The position numbers were made by a program, and so were the translations under genes. From NCBI GenBank assembly GCA_002798175.1, contig NWQL01000001.1, forward strand, positions 135,531 to 199,530: 64,000 nt of DNA, written 5' to 3'. Below are positions 47,485 to 58,900 of the stretch, piece after piece (position 1 is the first letter of the stretch; each line of letters opens with the position of its first letter). The DNA is from Lysobacteraceae bacterium NML91-0213. GTDB lineage: Bacteria; Pseudomonadota; Gammaproteobacteria; Xanthomonadales; Xanthomonadaceae. The notes beneath the pieces are model-generated. The model ran no database searches. It was given only the letters and a program-made list of their open reading frames with translations, and was not told the origin of the DNA.

Positions 47485-48357
47485 ATGCGCTACACCAAGC
47501 CGGCCCTGACCTTCGATGAGCAAATGGACTTGCTGCGGCAGGGCGGCCTGGCTATTCCTGATGCCGACCGGGCCACGCGCTGGCTGCAGAAGGTCAGCTA
47601 CTACCGCCTCAGCGCCTACTGCCTGCCGTTCAAGGACGGCGAGGCTTTCCGTGCCGGCACCGACTTCAACGACGTGGCCGGTCTGTACATCTTCGACCGC
47701 AAGCTGCGGCTGCTGGTGCTCGATGCTATCGAGCGCATCGAGATCGCGATTCGGACGGCCATCACCTACGAGATCGCGCACGCCTACGGGGCGTTCGGCC
47801 ACACTGAGCCGGACAACTTCGCCCCTGGTTTCGAGCATGGTCGGTTCATGGACGAACTGGGTGTCGAGGAAAGGCGGGCGAAAGAGACATTCGCCAACCA
47901 CTTCCGCAGGAAGTACACGTGCGAACCCCATTTGCCGGTCTGGATGGCGACCGAACTGCTGTCCTTCGGCACCGTGTCGAAGCTCTACGCTGCGTTGGCG
48001 CCGGCGCTGAAACAGAAAATCGCGGCAGAGTACGGGGTGGACGAACAGTTCCTGCGCAGCTGGCTGCATGCCCTGACCTACCTGCGCAACGTCTGTGCCC
48101 ACCACAAGCGGCTGTGGAACCGGCAGTTCGCGATCCGGCCTCGGTTCCCGTCTAGGAGCCTGGCATGGCCGCATGAGGTTCCGGATAACAGTCGCCTGTA
48201 CGGGATGCTTGTGGTGCTTCGCCACATGCTGCGCGTGGCGTCGCCGGGCTGCCAGTGGCGAGAACGGCTTTGGGCGCTGCTGGATGCGCATCCCAAGGTG
48301 CCGCTCGATGCGATGAAGATCCCTGCCGACTGGAGAGGGCGCCAGCTGTGGCGCTAG
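47485..48357 (+). CDS. Abi family (AbiD/AbiF, Abi_2) HEPN protein
   Basis: A 290-residue protein of the Abi_2 family linked to abortive phage infection. The family start KPALTFDEQMDLLRQGGLAI, the YYRLSAYCLPF motif and RKLRLLVLDAIERIEIAIRTA are all present. The HEPN ribonuclease motif R-X4-H is complete at Arg201 to His206 (RNVCAHH). So it is predicted to cut RNA when activated. It has no Shine-Dalgarno sequence and is preceded at once by a nested hairpin with T-run. It is the last gene of the island before the att site. Confidence 0.88.
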   Translation: MRYTKPALTFDEQMDLLRQGGLAIPDADRATRWLQKVSYYRLSAYCLPFKDGEAFRAGTDFNDVAGLYIFDRKLRLLVLDAIERIEIAIRTAITYEIAHAYGAFGHTEPDNFAPGFEHGRFMDELGVEERRAKETFANHFRRKYTCEPHLPVWMATELLSFGTVSKLYAALAPALKQKIAAEYGVDEQFLRSWLHALTYLRNVCAHHKRLWNRQFAIRPRFPSRSLAWPHEVPDNSRLYGMLVVLRHMLRVASPGCQWRERLWALLDAHPKVPLDAMKIPADWRGRQLWR

Positions 48358-48363
48358 GATCGT

Positions 48364-48385
48364 CAGCGGTACACCAGCGGTACAC
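48364..48385 (+). repeat. Tandem 11-bp repeat near the island end
   Basis: CAGCGGTACAC occurs twice in direct succession. It opens a 120-base AT-rich stretch that also has TTATTGAT at 48423-48430 and 48487-48494 and CGCTAACG-like pairs. Short repeats beside an att core are typical of integrase arm-binding sites. Confidence 0.45.
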
Positions 48386-48504
48386 CGCGCAGTTTTTGTG
48401 CGTTGCAGTAAGCTAACGCAAGTTATTGATCTTCAAGTAGAATCCGCTAACGAAGATTAACGCCAACTTCCCTATGAATCAGCAACTTATTGATTCTAAA
48501 GGGA

Positions 48505-48551
48505 ACTTTTAATCCGCTGGTCGATGGTTCGAATCCATCACGACCCACCAT
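48505..48551 (+). repeat. Attachment site attR: 47-bp copy of the tRNA-Lys 3' end
   Basis: Exact copy of 39875-39921. Sequence 5' of it does not continue the tRNA (the D arm and acceptor 5' strand are missing), so it is not a functional tRNA. It marks the right boundary of the island. Confidence 0.92.
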
Positions 48552-48781
48552 GCTTCCACGCAGTCCGGCCTGGTCCGTGCTTGCCCGCCGGTCGCGCGGG
48601 CGCTGTCCACGCGTTGCCGTCGACGCTGTTCGCACGTCAGCCCCTCGTCCTCGGGCGTGTCTGGCGGCATCGCCTGTGTGAACGACGCGGGCCCGCCACG
48701 TTGAATGCGGGCCCGGCCGGGCGCAGATTGGACGGCCCGTCCCGCGTTCCTGCGCCGCGCTGCCTGTGCGCTGCGATCCCG

Positions 48782-51700
48782 ATGTCCCTCGAGCCCTTCC
48801 ATCCCGCCGTCGCGCAGTGGTTTGCCAGCGCGTTCCCGGCGCCGACCCCGGCGCAGGTGGCGGCGTGGCCGGCGATCCGCGCCGGGCGCCACGTGCTGGT
48901 GTCCGCCCCGACCGGTTCGGGCAAGACGCTCACCGCGTTCCTGACCGCGCTCGACATGCTGGTGCGCGAAGGCCTGGCCACGCCGGGCGGCCTGTCCGAT
49001 GAGACCGTGGTCGTCTACGTGTCGCCACTGAAGGCGCTGTCCAACGACGTGCAGCTGAATCTGGAGGCGCCGCTGGCCGGCATCCGCCAGCAACTGGTGG
49101 AGCTTGGCTTCGACGACGTGCCGATCCGCGCCGCGGTGCGCACCGGTGACACCCCGCAGGCCGAGCGTGCGCGGATGCGCCGCCGCCCGCCGCACATCCT
49201 GGTGACCACGCCGGAATCGCTGTACGTGATGCTCGGCTCGGCGTCCGGCCGCGACATGCTGCGCACCGCGCGCAGCGTGATCGTCGACGAGATCCATGCC
49301 GTGGCCGGTGACAAGCGCGGCAGCCACCTGGCGCTGTCGCTGGAGCGGCTGGACGCGCTGGCCGGGCGGCGGCTGGTGCGCATCGGCCTCTCCGCCACGC
49401 AGAAGCCGATCGACACCGTGGCCCGGTTCCTGGTGGGCGCCACCGCCGACGATGCGATGCCCGATTGCGCGATCGTCGAGGTCGGCAGCGACCGGCCGCG
49501 CGACCTCGTCCTCGAGCTGCCACCCACGCCATTGTCGGCGGTGCTCTCCACCGACCAGGCGCAGCAGGTCTACCAGCGCATCGCGCAGCTGGCGCAGACC
49601 CACCGCACCACGCTGGTGTTCGTCAACACGCGGCGGATGGCCGAGCGTGCCGCGCGCCACCTCGCGAGCTGCTGGGTCGCGACCACGTGGCCGCGCACCA
49701 TGGCAGCCTGTCGCGCGAGGCGCGCCTGAATGCGGAGCAGCGGCTCAAGCGCGGCGAGCTGCAGGTGCTGGTGGCGACCGCATCGCTGGAACTGGGCATC
49801 GACATCGGCGACGTGGACCTGGTCTGCCAGATCGGTTCGCCGCGTTCGATCTCGGCGTTCCTGCAGCGCGCCGGCCGGTCGCACCACCACGTTGGCGGGG
49901 TGCCGAAGGCGCGCCTGTTCGCGACCAGCCGCGACGAGCTGGTGGAGTGCGCGGCGTTGCTGGACTGCGTGCGTCGCGGCGAACTCGACGTGCTGCGCAT
50001 CCCGCAGGCCGCGCTGGACGTGCTGGCGCAGCAGATCGTTGCCGAGACCGCCGCCCAGGACTGGGACGAGGATGCGCTGTTCGCGCTGGTCCGCCGTGCC
50101 TGGCCGTACCGCGCGCTTGCACGCGACGATTTCGATGCGGTGGTCCGCATGCTTGCCGACGGTTATGTCGGTCGCCACGGGCCGCGCGCGGCGTGGGTGC
50201 ATCGCGATGCGGTGCACCGGCGCCTGCGTGCGCGCAAGGGCGCGCGCATGGTGGCCGCGATGTCGGGCGGCACCATCCCCGAAACCGGTGACTACGCGGT
50301 GATGCTGGAACCCGACGGCCACGGCATCGGCAGCGTCAACGAGGACTTCGCCGTCGAAAGCCTCACCGGCGACGTGTTCCAGCTCGGCAATGCCAGTTAC
50401 CGGATCCTGCGGGTCGAGCCCGGCAGACTGCGGGTGGAGGATGCGCACGGGCTGCCGCCGACCATTCCGTTCTGGCTGGGCGAGGCGCCGGGGCGTACCG
50501 ATGCGCTGTCGGCAGGGGTGTCGCGCCTGCGTGCCGAGGTGGCGCAGCGGCTGGACGCCACGCCGGTCCCCCAGCCCGACGACGTGCACGCCAACGCGCG
50601 CGACTGGCTGCAGCGCGAGGTCGCCCTGTCGCCGGATGCCGCGCGGCAGATCGTCGACTACCTCGGCGCCGCGCGGGCATCGCTGGGCGTGCTGCCGACG
50701 CAGCGGTGCGTGGTGCTGGAGCGCTTCTTCGACGCCAGCGGCGGCACCCAGCTGGTCATCCACGCGCCGTTCGGCAGCCGCATCAACCGCGCCTGGGGCC
50801 TGGCCCTGCGCAAGCGCTTCTGCCGCACGTTCAACTTCGAGCTGCAGGCCGCGGCCACCGAGGACGCCATCGTGCTGTCGCTGTCGACGAGCCACAGCTT
50901 CCCGCTGGCGGACGTTGGGCGCTTCCTGCATTCGGCCAGCGCGCTCGACGTCCTGGTGCAGGCCCTGCTGGATGCGCCGCTGTTCGGCGTGCGCTGGCGC
51001 TGGAACGCGACCACCGCGCTGGCGCTGCCGCGCTTCACCGGCGGGCGCAAGGTGGCCCCGCAGCTGCAGCGGATGAAATCGGAAGACCTGCTGGCGGCGG
51101 TGTTTCCCGACCAGGTCGCCTGCCTGGAGAACATCGTCGGCGAGCGCGAGATCCCCGACCATCCACTGGTCGCACAGACCCTGCGCGACTGCCTGCAGGA
51201 GGCCATGGACGCACCCGGCTGGCTGGAGGTGCTGCGCGCGATCGAGGCCGGCACCATCGAAGTCATCGCGCGTGACCTCACATCGCCTTCGCCGCTGGCG
51301 GCCGAGCCCTGCAATGCCCGGCCCTATGCCTTCCTCGACGACGCCCCACTTGAGGAGCGCCGGACCCAGGCGGTGCAGCACCGGCGCTACGCCGATCCCG
51401 CCAGCGCCGATGATCTCGGCCGGCTCGATCCCGCCGCCATCGCGCGCGTCCGCGACGAGGCCTGGCCGGAGGCATCGACCGCGGACGAACTGCACGATGC
51501 GCTGATGCTGCTGGGTGCGCTTGGCGAGGCGGAACTGCAACGCACGCCGGAGTGGCCGGCCCTTGTGGCAACGCTGCAGGAAAGCGGCCGGGCCACGCGG
51601 ATGGTGCTGGGCGACGGCGCGCTGCATGTCGCCACCGAGCGCCTGCCGCTGCTGCGCGCGCTGCATCCGCGGGCAACGTTCGCACCCGGGGTGACGGTTC

Positions 51701-53145
51701 CGGCGGACTACCTCCAGCACCTGGATGCCGATGCCGCGGCAGTCGAACTGGTGCGGGCACGGCTCGGCGCGCTGGGCCCGGTAGACGCCGAGGCGATCGC
51801 GCGGTCACTGGGGCTGGACGTCGCGGTGGTCGAGCAGGCGCTACACGTGCTGGAACACGAAGGCACGGCGATGCGGGGCCACTTCACCGGCGCGGCAGCG
51901 ATCGAATGGTGCGACCGCGGCCTGCTGGCGCGCATCCACCGCGACACCCTGGGCCGGCTGCGGCGCGAAATCGAGCCGGTCACGGTCGCCGACTACGTGC
52001 GCTTCCTGTGCGACTGGCAGCGGGTCACCGCATCCACGCGCAGCAGCGGCGCGGACGCGCTGGCCGGCGTGCTGTCGCAGCTGGAGGGCTTCGAGGCGCC
52101 GGCATCGGCGTGGGAAGCCGAGCTGCTCGCGTTGCGGGTGCGCGATTACGCGATCACCTGGCTCGACGAGCTGTGCACCGCCGGCCGCACCACCTGGTTG
52201 CGCCTGCGTCCGCGCGCCGGGGAGCCCGCGGCCGGGCGTGCGGGCAGCCTGCGTGCGACCCCGGTGGTGCTGCTGCCGCGCCGCGAGGTGGCGCGCTGGA
52301 CGCGGCTGGCCCCGGCCCCGATGGAGCCCGATGCGCTGTCATCGCGCGCACGACGCCTGCACGGGGTGCTGCAGCGCCAGGGGGCGTCGTTCTTCGATGA
52401 ACTGCAGGACGATGCGCGCCTGCTGCGCACCGAGCTGGAGGACGCGCTGTCGGAACTGGTGGCCGCGGGGCTGGTGCACTGCGACAGCTTCGCCGGCCTG
52501 CGCGCGCTGCTGGTGCCGCCGTCGAAACGCCCGGCGGCCGGGCGCCGCGGGCGCCGGGTGGCGCTGTCGGGCATCGCCGATGCCGGCCGCTGGGGCCCGG
52601 CGCGCCGCGACGAGGCGGCCGCGGATGCAGACGACATCGAGTACGTGGCACGCGTGCTGCTGCGCCGCTACGGCGTGGTCGGCTGGCGGATGCTGCAGCG
52701 TGAGCCTGACTGGCTGCCGCCCTGGCGCGACCTGGTGCGCGTGTACCGCAGGCTGGAGGCACGTGGCGAGATCCGCGGCGGGCGTTTCGTTGCCGGCGTC
52801 GCCGGCGAGCAGTACGCGTTGCCGGAGGCGGTCGGCCTGCTTCGCGCGATCCGCAACCGCCCGCCCACCGGCGAGCTGGTCTGCGTGTCGGCGCATGATC
52901 CGCTGAACCTGGCCGGCACGGTGCTGCCGGGTGAGCGCCTGCCGCGCCAGCCCGGGGCACGCCTGGTGCTGCGCGACGGACACGTGGTGGCGACGCGGCT
53001 GGGTGAGGGCATCGAGGTGGATGCATCGCTCGGCGCCGACGACGCGGCAGCGGCCCGCGCCGCGCTGCTGCGCGAAGCGGTTCCGCGGCGGGTGGTGCTG
53101 GACCTGGGCGGACCGGTTGTGCCGGCTGCCGGAAGTCCTGGCTGA
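48782..53145 (+). pseudogene. lhr: Lhr-type ATP-dependent helicase broken by a one-base frameshift
   Basis: Two overlapping frames together encode a normal Lhr of about 1454 residues. The first (48782 to about 49665) gives the N-terminal RecA domain: [30 protein letters not shown] and [16 protein letters not shown]. The second (from about 49666) continues with [46 protein letters not shown], and the winged-helix and C-terminal domains. At 49664-49665 one base is missing (CTCGC then GAG, where CTCGCN GAG is expected). Read as it stands the first frame ends at 49729. It is not at a homopolymer run, so a real mutation is possible, but an assembly error cannot be excluded. The gene is the first after the island. 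Confidence 0.85.
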
Positions 53146-53286
53146 AGTGAGGTTGTCCTTCCTGGACCGGCGAAGCACCCATCGGTGTGCTCCCTGCGTC
53201 CAGAGCCACTCCGTCGCGATCCGCGCTGCCCGTCGCGCGCCCAGGGGAGTGTGCTCCCCCGGCCGAAGTCCGCGTCCAGCTACCAC

Positions 53287-53357
53287 GGCCGGCGGCCGGA
53301 TGTGGGAGCAGGACGCGGAGATGTCCGGCCGGGCATCCCCCTGTGGCCGCGGCGGGC
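53287..53357. repeat. Palindromic interspersed repeat, copy 2 (partial)
   Basis: Matches 30356-30426 at 67 of 71 positions. It lacks the left outer arm of copy 1, so it looks like half of the element. It lies between lhr and the convergent recQ gene, 13 bases beyond the recQ stop. Confidence 0.8.
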
Positions 53358-53370
53358 GACCCGAATGACC

Positions 53371-55197
53371 TCAATCGTGCTCGAACACCACGTCCAGTAC
53401 CGCCTCGCCGTAGCGCTCCAGCTTGCCGGCACCGATGCCGCCGATGCCGCCCAGTGCGGGCAGGCTCTTCGGGCGCTGCGCGGCGATCTCGCGCAGGGTG
53501 GCGTCGTGGAAGATCACATAGGCCGGCACGTTCTGTTCGCGGGCCAGGCGCCCCCGCATCGCGCGCAGGGCCTCGAACAGTGGCTGGTCCGGCGCCGGTA
53601 CCGCCGCGGCGGCACTGGTGGCGCGTGCACCCCCGCCATTGCGCGCAGGCGGCAGCTTGCGCAGCCGCACCGCCTGCTCGCCGCGCAGCACGGCACGGCT
53701 GGCCTCGGTCAGGCGCAGCGCGCCATGGCCCTGGGCGTCCACCTCCAGCAGTCCGTGGGCCACCAGCTGGCGGAACACCCCGCGCCAGGCGCGCGCGTCG
53801 AGCTCGGCGCCCACGCCGTAGGTGCTCAGGCGTTCGTGGCCGAACTGGCGCACCTTCTCGGTATCGGCACCGCGCAGGATGTCGATCACGTGCGCGGCGC
53901 CGAAGCGCTGGCCGCTGCGGAACACCGCGCTCAGCGCCTTCTGCGCAGCCACCGTGGCGTCCCAGCTCTCCGGTGGCTGCAGGCAGTTGTCGCAGTTGCC
54001 GCAGTCGTGGTCGCCGCTGTCGCTGGCGCCCGCCGGCCGGTAGCGCTCGCCGAAGCTCGCCAGCAGCACCCGCCGCCGGCAGGCCATGGTTTCGGCATAG
54101 CCGACCAGCTGGTCGAGCTTGCGGTGCTCGAGGCGCTTGCGCTCCTCGCCCGATTCCGACTGCTCGATCATCTGCCGCAGCAGCACCAGGTCGCCGAGGC
54201 CGTAGCACATCCAGGCATCGGCGGCCTCGCCATCGCGGCCGGCGCGGCCGGTTTCCTGGTAGTAACCCTCGATCGACTTGGGCAGGTCGGTATGGGCGAC
54301 GAAGCGCACGTCCGGCTTGTCGATACCCATGCCGAACGCGATCGTCGCCACCATCACCACGCCGTCCTCGCGCAGGAAGCGGCGCTGGTGGGTGCCGCGC
54401 AGGCGCGCATCGAGCCCGGCGTGGTAGGGCAGCGCGTCGACGCCGTGGGCGACCAGCCATTCCGCGGTCTCCTCCACCTTGCGCCGCGACATGCAGTAGA
54501 CGATGCCGGCGCTGCCGCGGTGCGCCTGCAGGAAGGCCAGCAGCTGGCGCCGCGCATCGTCCTTCTGCACCACGTGATAGCGGATGTTGGGGCGGTCGAA
54601 GGAACTGACGAACCGCCGCGCATCCTCGAGCTGCAGGCGCTCGGCGATCTCGCGCTGGGTGGGCGGGTCGGCGGTGGCGGTCAGCGCGATGCGCGGCACT
54701 GCGGGCCAGCGCTCGTGGAGGATGGTGAGTTCGCGGTATTCGGGGCGGAAGTCGTGCCCCCATTGCGACACGCAGTGCGCCTCGTCGATCGCGAACAGCG
54801 CGATCCGCGCGCGTTCAAGCAATGACAGGAAGCGCCCGGTCAGCAGCCGCTCGGGCGCGACGTACAGCAGGTCCAGCACGCCATCGCGCAGCTGCTGTTC
54901 GACCGCCTGCGCTTCCGCCGCCTCGAGGGTGGAGTTGAGGTAGGCCGCGCGCACGCCAAGCTGGCGCAGCGCTTCCACCTGGTCCTGCATCAGCGCGATC
55001 AGCGGCGAAATCACGATCGCGCAGCCATCGCGCAGCAACGCCGGCACCTGGTAGCACAGCGACTTGCCGCCGCCGGTCGGCATCAGCACGAGGGCATCGT
55101 TGCCCTCGGCGACATGTTCGACGATCGCCGCCTGTTCGCCGCGGAAGGCGGCATGGCCGAAGACGTTCTGCAGTACTGCGTGGGCGGTGCGTGACAT
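53371..55197 (-). CDS. recQ: ATP-dependent DNA helicase RecQ
   Basis: A 608-residue 3'-5' helicase acting in recombination and fork repair. Motif I is [12 protein letters not shown], motif II is [18 protein letters not shown], motif III LTATAD, and motif [12 protein letters not shown]. The RecQ zinc-binding Cys set is present ([19 protein letters not shown]), followed by the winged helix and a C-terminal HRDC domain from about residue 530. The ATG at 55197 is used; a GTG two codons earlier is possible. It converges on lhr. Confidence 0.96.
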   Translation of the reverse strand: MSRTAHAVLQNVFGHAAFRGEQAAIVEHVAEGNDALVLMPTGGGKSLCYQVPALLRDGCAIVISPLIALMQDQVEALRQLGVRAAYLNSTLEAAEAQAVEQQLRDGVLDLLYVAPERLLTGRFLSLLERARIALFAIDEAHCVSQWGHDFRPEYRELTILHERWPAVPRIALTATADPPTQREIAERLQLEDARRFVSSFDRPNIRYHVVQKDDARRQLLAFLQAHRGSAGIVYCMSRRKVEETAEWLVAHGVDALPYHAGLDARLRGTHQRRFLREDGVVMVATIAFGMGIDKPDVRFVAHTDLPKSIEGYYQETGRAGRDGEAADAWMCYGLGDLVLLRQMIEQSESGEERKRLEHRKLDQLVGYAETMACRRRVLLASFGERYRPAGASDSGDHDCGNCDNCLQPPESWDATVAAQKALSAVFRSGQRFGAAHVIDILRGADTEKVRQFGHERLSTYGVGAELDARAWRGVFRQLVAHGLLEVDAQGHGALRLTEASRAVLRGEQAVRLRKLPPARNGGGARATSAAAAVPAPDQPLFEALRAMRGRLAREQNVPAYVIFHDATLREIAAQRPKSLPALGGIGGIGAGKLERYGEAVLDVVFEHD

Positions 55198-55283
55198 CCG
55201 CACAGGATACCGCGCGGGTGCCGCCCATCATGCGGTGCGCTGGATCCACGGTCGCGAAACCAGCGCACCGCCTGCCGAGGGGA

Positions 55284-55847
55284 TTACTGCAGCAGCGAGC
55301 GCAGCATCCAGGCGTACTTCTCGTGGGTCTGCAGGCGCTGGGTCAGCAGGTCCTCGGTGGGGTCATCGTCGCCGTCGTCGGCCACTTCCAGCGCGCGGCG
55401 GGCGCTGCGGCAGACGGCCTCGTTGCCCTCGACCAGCTGGCGCACCATCTCGCGCCACTCCGGCGCCTTGTCGAGGCCGGGCTCTTCCTTGATCGACGAC
55501 AGCTCGATGAATTCCGCGTACGAACCCGGCGCGTTGTAGCCCAGTGCGCGGATGCGTTCGGCGACGTCGTCGAGCGCGTTCCACTGCTCGGTGTACTGCT
55601 CCTCGAACATGTTGTGCAGGGCGTTGAACATCGGCCCGGTCACGTTCCAGTGGAAGTTGTGGGTTTTGAGGTACAGCGTGTAGGCATCGGCCAGGAACAC
55701 CGACAGGCTCTGCGCGATCTGGCGGCGGTCGTCCTCGGGGATCCCGATGTCGATGGCCGGGGCGCGCGACTGCGCGTCGGGGGATGCCGTGGTCTTCGGC
55801 GAGGACTTGGCCGGCGCCTTGGTTTTCGGGGTCTGTTTACTGGCCAT
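55284..55847 (-). CDS. dps: Dps-family DNA-binding ferritin-like protein
   Basis: A 187-residue mini-ferritin protecting DNA from oxidative damage by oxidising Fe(II). The ferroxidase residues lie in LKTHNFHWNVTG and MFEEQYTEQWNALDDVAERIRALG. A 40-residue Lys/Pro/Ala-rich N-terminus (KQTPKTKAPAKSSPKT) forms a flexible basic tail of the kind that binds DNA. The ATG at 55847 is fixed by this tail and is divergent from hrpA with a 55-base gap. Confidence 0.95.
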   Translation of the reverse strand: MASKQTPKTKAPAKSSPKTTASPDAQSRAPAIDIGIPEDDRRQIAQSLSVFLADAYTLYLKTHNFHWNVTGPMFNALHNMFEEQYTEQWNALDDVAERIRALGYNAPGSYAEFIELSSIKEEPGLDKAPEWREMVRQLVEGNEAVCRSARRALEVADDGDDDPTEDLLTQRLQTHEKYAWMLRSLLQ

Positions 55848-55902
55848 TGCAAGCTCCATGGGGTCGAAGCGGCCACAATAGCGCGGCCGTCGTGGCTGAT
55901 GT

Positions 55903-58900
55903 GTGACCTGGAAGGCGCGCTTGCAAGCACCCAAGAAACCCCGCCGTCCGCGTGCAGCCGGGCGTCCCGATCCCGCCCTGCAGGCGGCCCGCGCGGCCAT
56001 CGACGGTGCGCTGACGGCTGATCGCGGGCGTCTGCACGGGCTGTGGTCGCGCTGGCGCGCACGCGCGGACGACGCCGGCGCGCGGCAGGCGTTCGAGCAG
56101 GCGCTGGCCGCGTCGTTGGCCACCCGCGAGACCCGCGCCGCGGCGCTGCCGCGCGCGGTGGTCGATCCCTCGCTGCCGATCGCCGGCGAGGCGGAGCGCA
56201 TCGTCGGGCTGATCCGCGACCACCAGGTGGTGGTGATCGCCGGCGAGACCGGTTCCGGCAAGACCACCCAGCTGCCCAAGCTGTGCCTGCAGGCGGGCCG
56301 CGGCGCGGCCGGAATGATCGGCTGCACCCAGCCGCGGCGCATTGCCGCGCGCGCGGTGGCGCGACGCGTGGCCGAGGAACTGCAGGTGCCGCTGGGCGGC
56401 GCGGTCGGCTTCCAGGTGCGCTTCAGCGACCAGGTCGGCGAGCGCACCGCGGTCAAGTTCATGACCGACGGCATCCTGCTGGCCGAGATCGCCTCCGACC
56501 GCTGGCTGTCGGCCTACGACACCATCATTGTCGACGAGGCCCACGAGCGCAGCCTCAACATCGACTTCCTGCTGGGTTACCTCAAGCAGCTGCTCGAGCG
56601 CCGGCGCGACCTCAAGGTGATCGTCACCTCGGCCACGATCGACACCGAGCGGTTCTCGAAGCATTTCAACGACGCTCCGGTGGTCAGCGTGGAAGGGCGC
56701 GGCTATCCCGTGGAGGTGCGCTGGCGGCCGCTGGGCGAGGGCGCGCAGACCGATGCGGAGCCGGCTGCGGCCTCCGTGCGCCGGCCACGCAACGAGGACA
56801 GCGGCGACACCGTCTCCGTGCTCGACGGCATCGTCGCCGCCTGCGACGAGATCATCCTTGGTGACAGCCGGCGGGAGGGCCGCGGCCCGGGCGGCATCGG
56901 CGACGTGCTGGTGTTCCTGCCCGGCGAGCGCGAGATCCGCGATGCCCACCAGGCGCTGGAACGGCGCAAGTACCGCCATACCGAGGTGCTGCCGCTGTAC
57001 GCGCGGCTGTCGGCGCGCGACCAGGACCGGGTGTTCAACCCCGGCCCGCTGCGGCGCATCGTGCTGGCCACCAACGTGGCCGAAACCTCGCTGACCGTGC
57101 CGCGCATCCATTACGTGGTCGATCCCGGCTTCGCCCGGGTCAAGCGCTACAGCCCGCGGCAGAAGCTCGACCGCCTGCACATCGAACCGGTGTCGCAGGC
57201 CGCCGCCGACCAGCGCAAGGGCCGCTGCGGGCGCATCGCGCCGGGCACCTGCGTGCGGCTGTATTCGGAAGCCGATTTCCTCTCGCGCGCGCAGTACACC
57301 GATCCGGAAATCCGCCGCGCGGCGCTGGCCGGGGTGATCCTGCGCATGCTGTGGCTGGGTCTGGGCGACATCGAGACCTTCCCGTTCCTGGAGGCGCCGG
57401 ACCCGCGCGCGGTCGCCGACGGCTGGCAGCAGCTGACCGAGCTTGGCGCGGTGGATGGCGAGCGCAGGCTCACCGCGACCGGGCGCACGATGGCGCGGCT
57501 GCCGGTCGACGTGAAGCTGGCGCGCATGCTGGTGGCCGCGCAGGTGCATGGTTGCCTGGAGCCGATGCTGGCGATCGCCGCGTTCCTCGGCATCCAGGAT
57601 CCGCGCGAGCGCCCGGCCGACCAGCGCGCCGCCGCCGACAACGCACATGCGCTGTTCGTCGACCCGCGTTCGGAGTTCGTCGGGATCCTGAAACTGTGGG
57701 AGGCCTATCGCGCTGCGCACGAGGAGCTCACCCAGTCGCAACTGCGGCGCTGGGCCGAAAAGCACTTCCTCGGTTTCCTGCGCCTGCGCGAGTGGCGCGA
57801 GCTGCACCGGCAGCTGAAGCTGCAGTGCGCCGACATCGGCTGGGCGGTGGAGCAGGGGCGCACGCCGTTGCGTGCGCCCGCGGACGGGGAGGATCCGGCG
57901 CCTGTGGTCGATGCGCGCGGCTACGCGGCACTGCATCGCGCACTGCTGGCCGGCCTGCCGACCCAGCTCGGCCACCGCGGCGACCGCGGCCAGTACGAAG
58001 GCCCGCGTGGGCGCCGCTTCCAGCTGTTCCCGGGCTCCGCGCTCGCGCGCAAGCCGCCGCCGTGGGTGCTGTCGGCGACCCTGCTGGACACCGAAAAGGT
58101 GTGGGCGCTGACCAATGCCACGATCGAGCCGGACTGGGCGATCGCCGAACTGCCGCACCTGCTCGCGCGCCGCCACCACGACCCGCACTGGTCGCGTGCG
58201 CAGGGGCGGGTGATCGGCAGCGAGCAGGTCAGCCTGTTCGGACTGGTGCTGGCGCCGAAACGCCCGGTCGACTACGGGCGTCTGTATCCCGACGAGGCGC
58301 GCGCGATGTTCCTGCGCGACGGCCTGGTCACCGGCGAGATCAACCTGCGTGCGCCGTTCCTGGCCCGCAACCTCGCCACCCTGGCGCAGGCGCGCGAGGA
58401 GGAGGCCAAGCAGCGCCGGGTGGGGCTGGTGGTCGACGAGGAGTGGATGCAGCAGTGGTACCACGACCGCATCCCGGCCGGCATCGTCGATGCGCGCGCG
58501 CTGGATGCGTGGTGGAAGAAGGCTGCGCCGGCCGAGCGCGATGCGTTGGCGTGGACGCGCGACGACCTGCTGGTCGCGGACGAGGCCGATGCCGACCGCT
58601 TCCCCAAGGTGCTGGCGGTGGGCAACGCACGGCTGGAGGTCAGCTACCGCTTCGAGCCCGGCGCGGTGGACGACGGCATGACCGTGCGGGTACCGCTGCA
58701 CCTGTTGAACGCGCTGGATCCGGCCCGGCTGTCGTGGCTGGCGCCCGGCTTCGTCGAGGACCGGGCGGCGGCGCTGATCCGTGGCCTGCCCAAGGCGCTG
58801 CGGCGCAACTTCGTGCCGGTGCCGGATTTCGCCCGCGCGTTCGCCGAAGCGCATCGCCAGGCCGACGCCGACGCGTTCACCGGGGCGCTGGCGCGTTTCC

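Larger units (their letters stand above)
39922..48551. mobile_element. Defence island integrated at tRNA-Lys, integrase absent
   Basis: The 8.6-kb segment is bounded by the 47-bp tRNA repeat. It carries a toxin-antitoxin pair, a three-gene restriction-modification system and an Abi protein, all on the + strand. Base composition is lower in GC in parts of the methyltransferase gene and in the final 100 bases. No recombinase, relaxase or phage gene is present, so the element either lost its integrase or was moved by one supplied in trans. Confidence 0.88.

Noticed and set aside
48364..48385. CRISPR-like repeat
   Set aside because: Only two 11-bp units in direct tandem with no spacers and no cas genes anywhere in the window.
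39922..48551. Search for an integrase remnant inside the island
   Set aside because: All gaps between genes are shorter than 170 bases and none shows a fragment of a tyrosine recombinase in any frame.
49600..49760. Programmed frameshift in lhr
   Set aside because: No slippery heptamer, no downstream pseudoknot seen, and Lhr is not known to need frameshifting. A mutation or sequence error is simpler.
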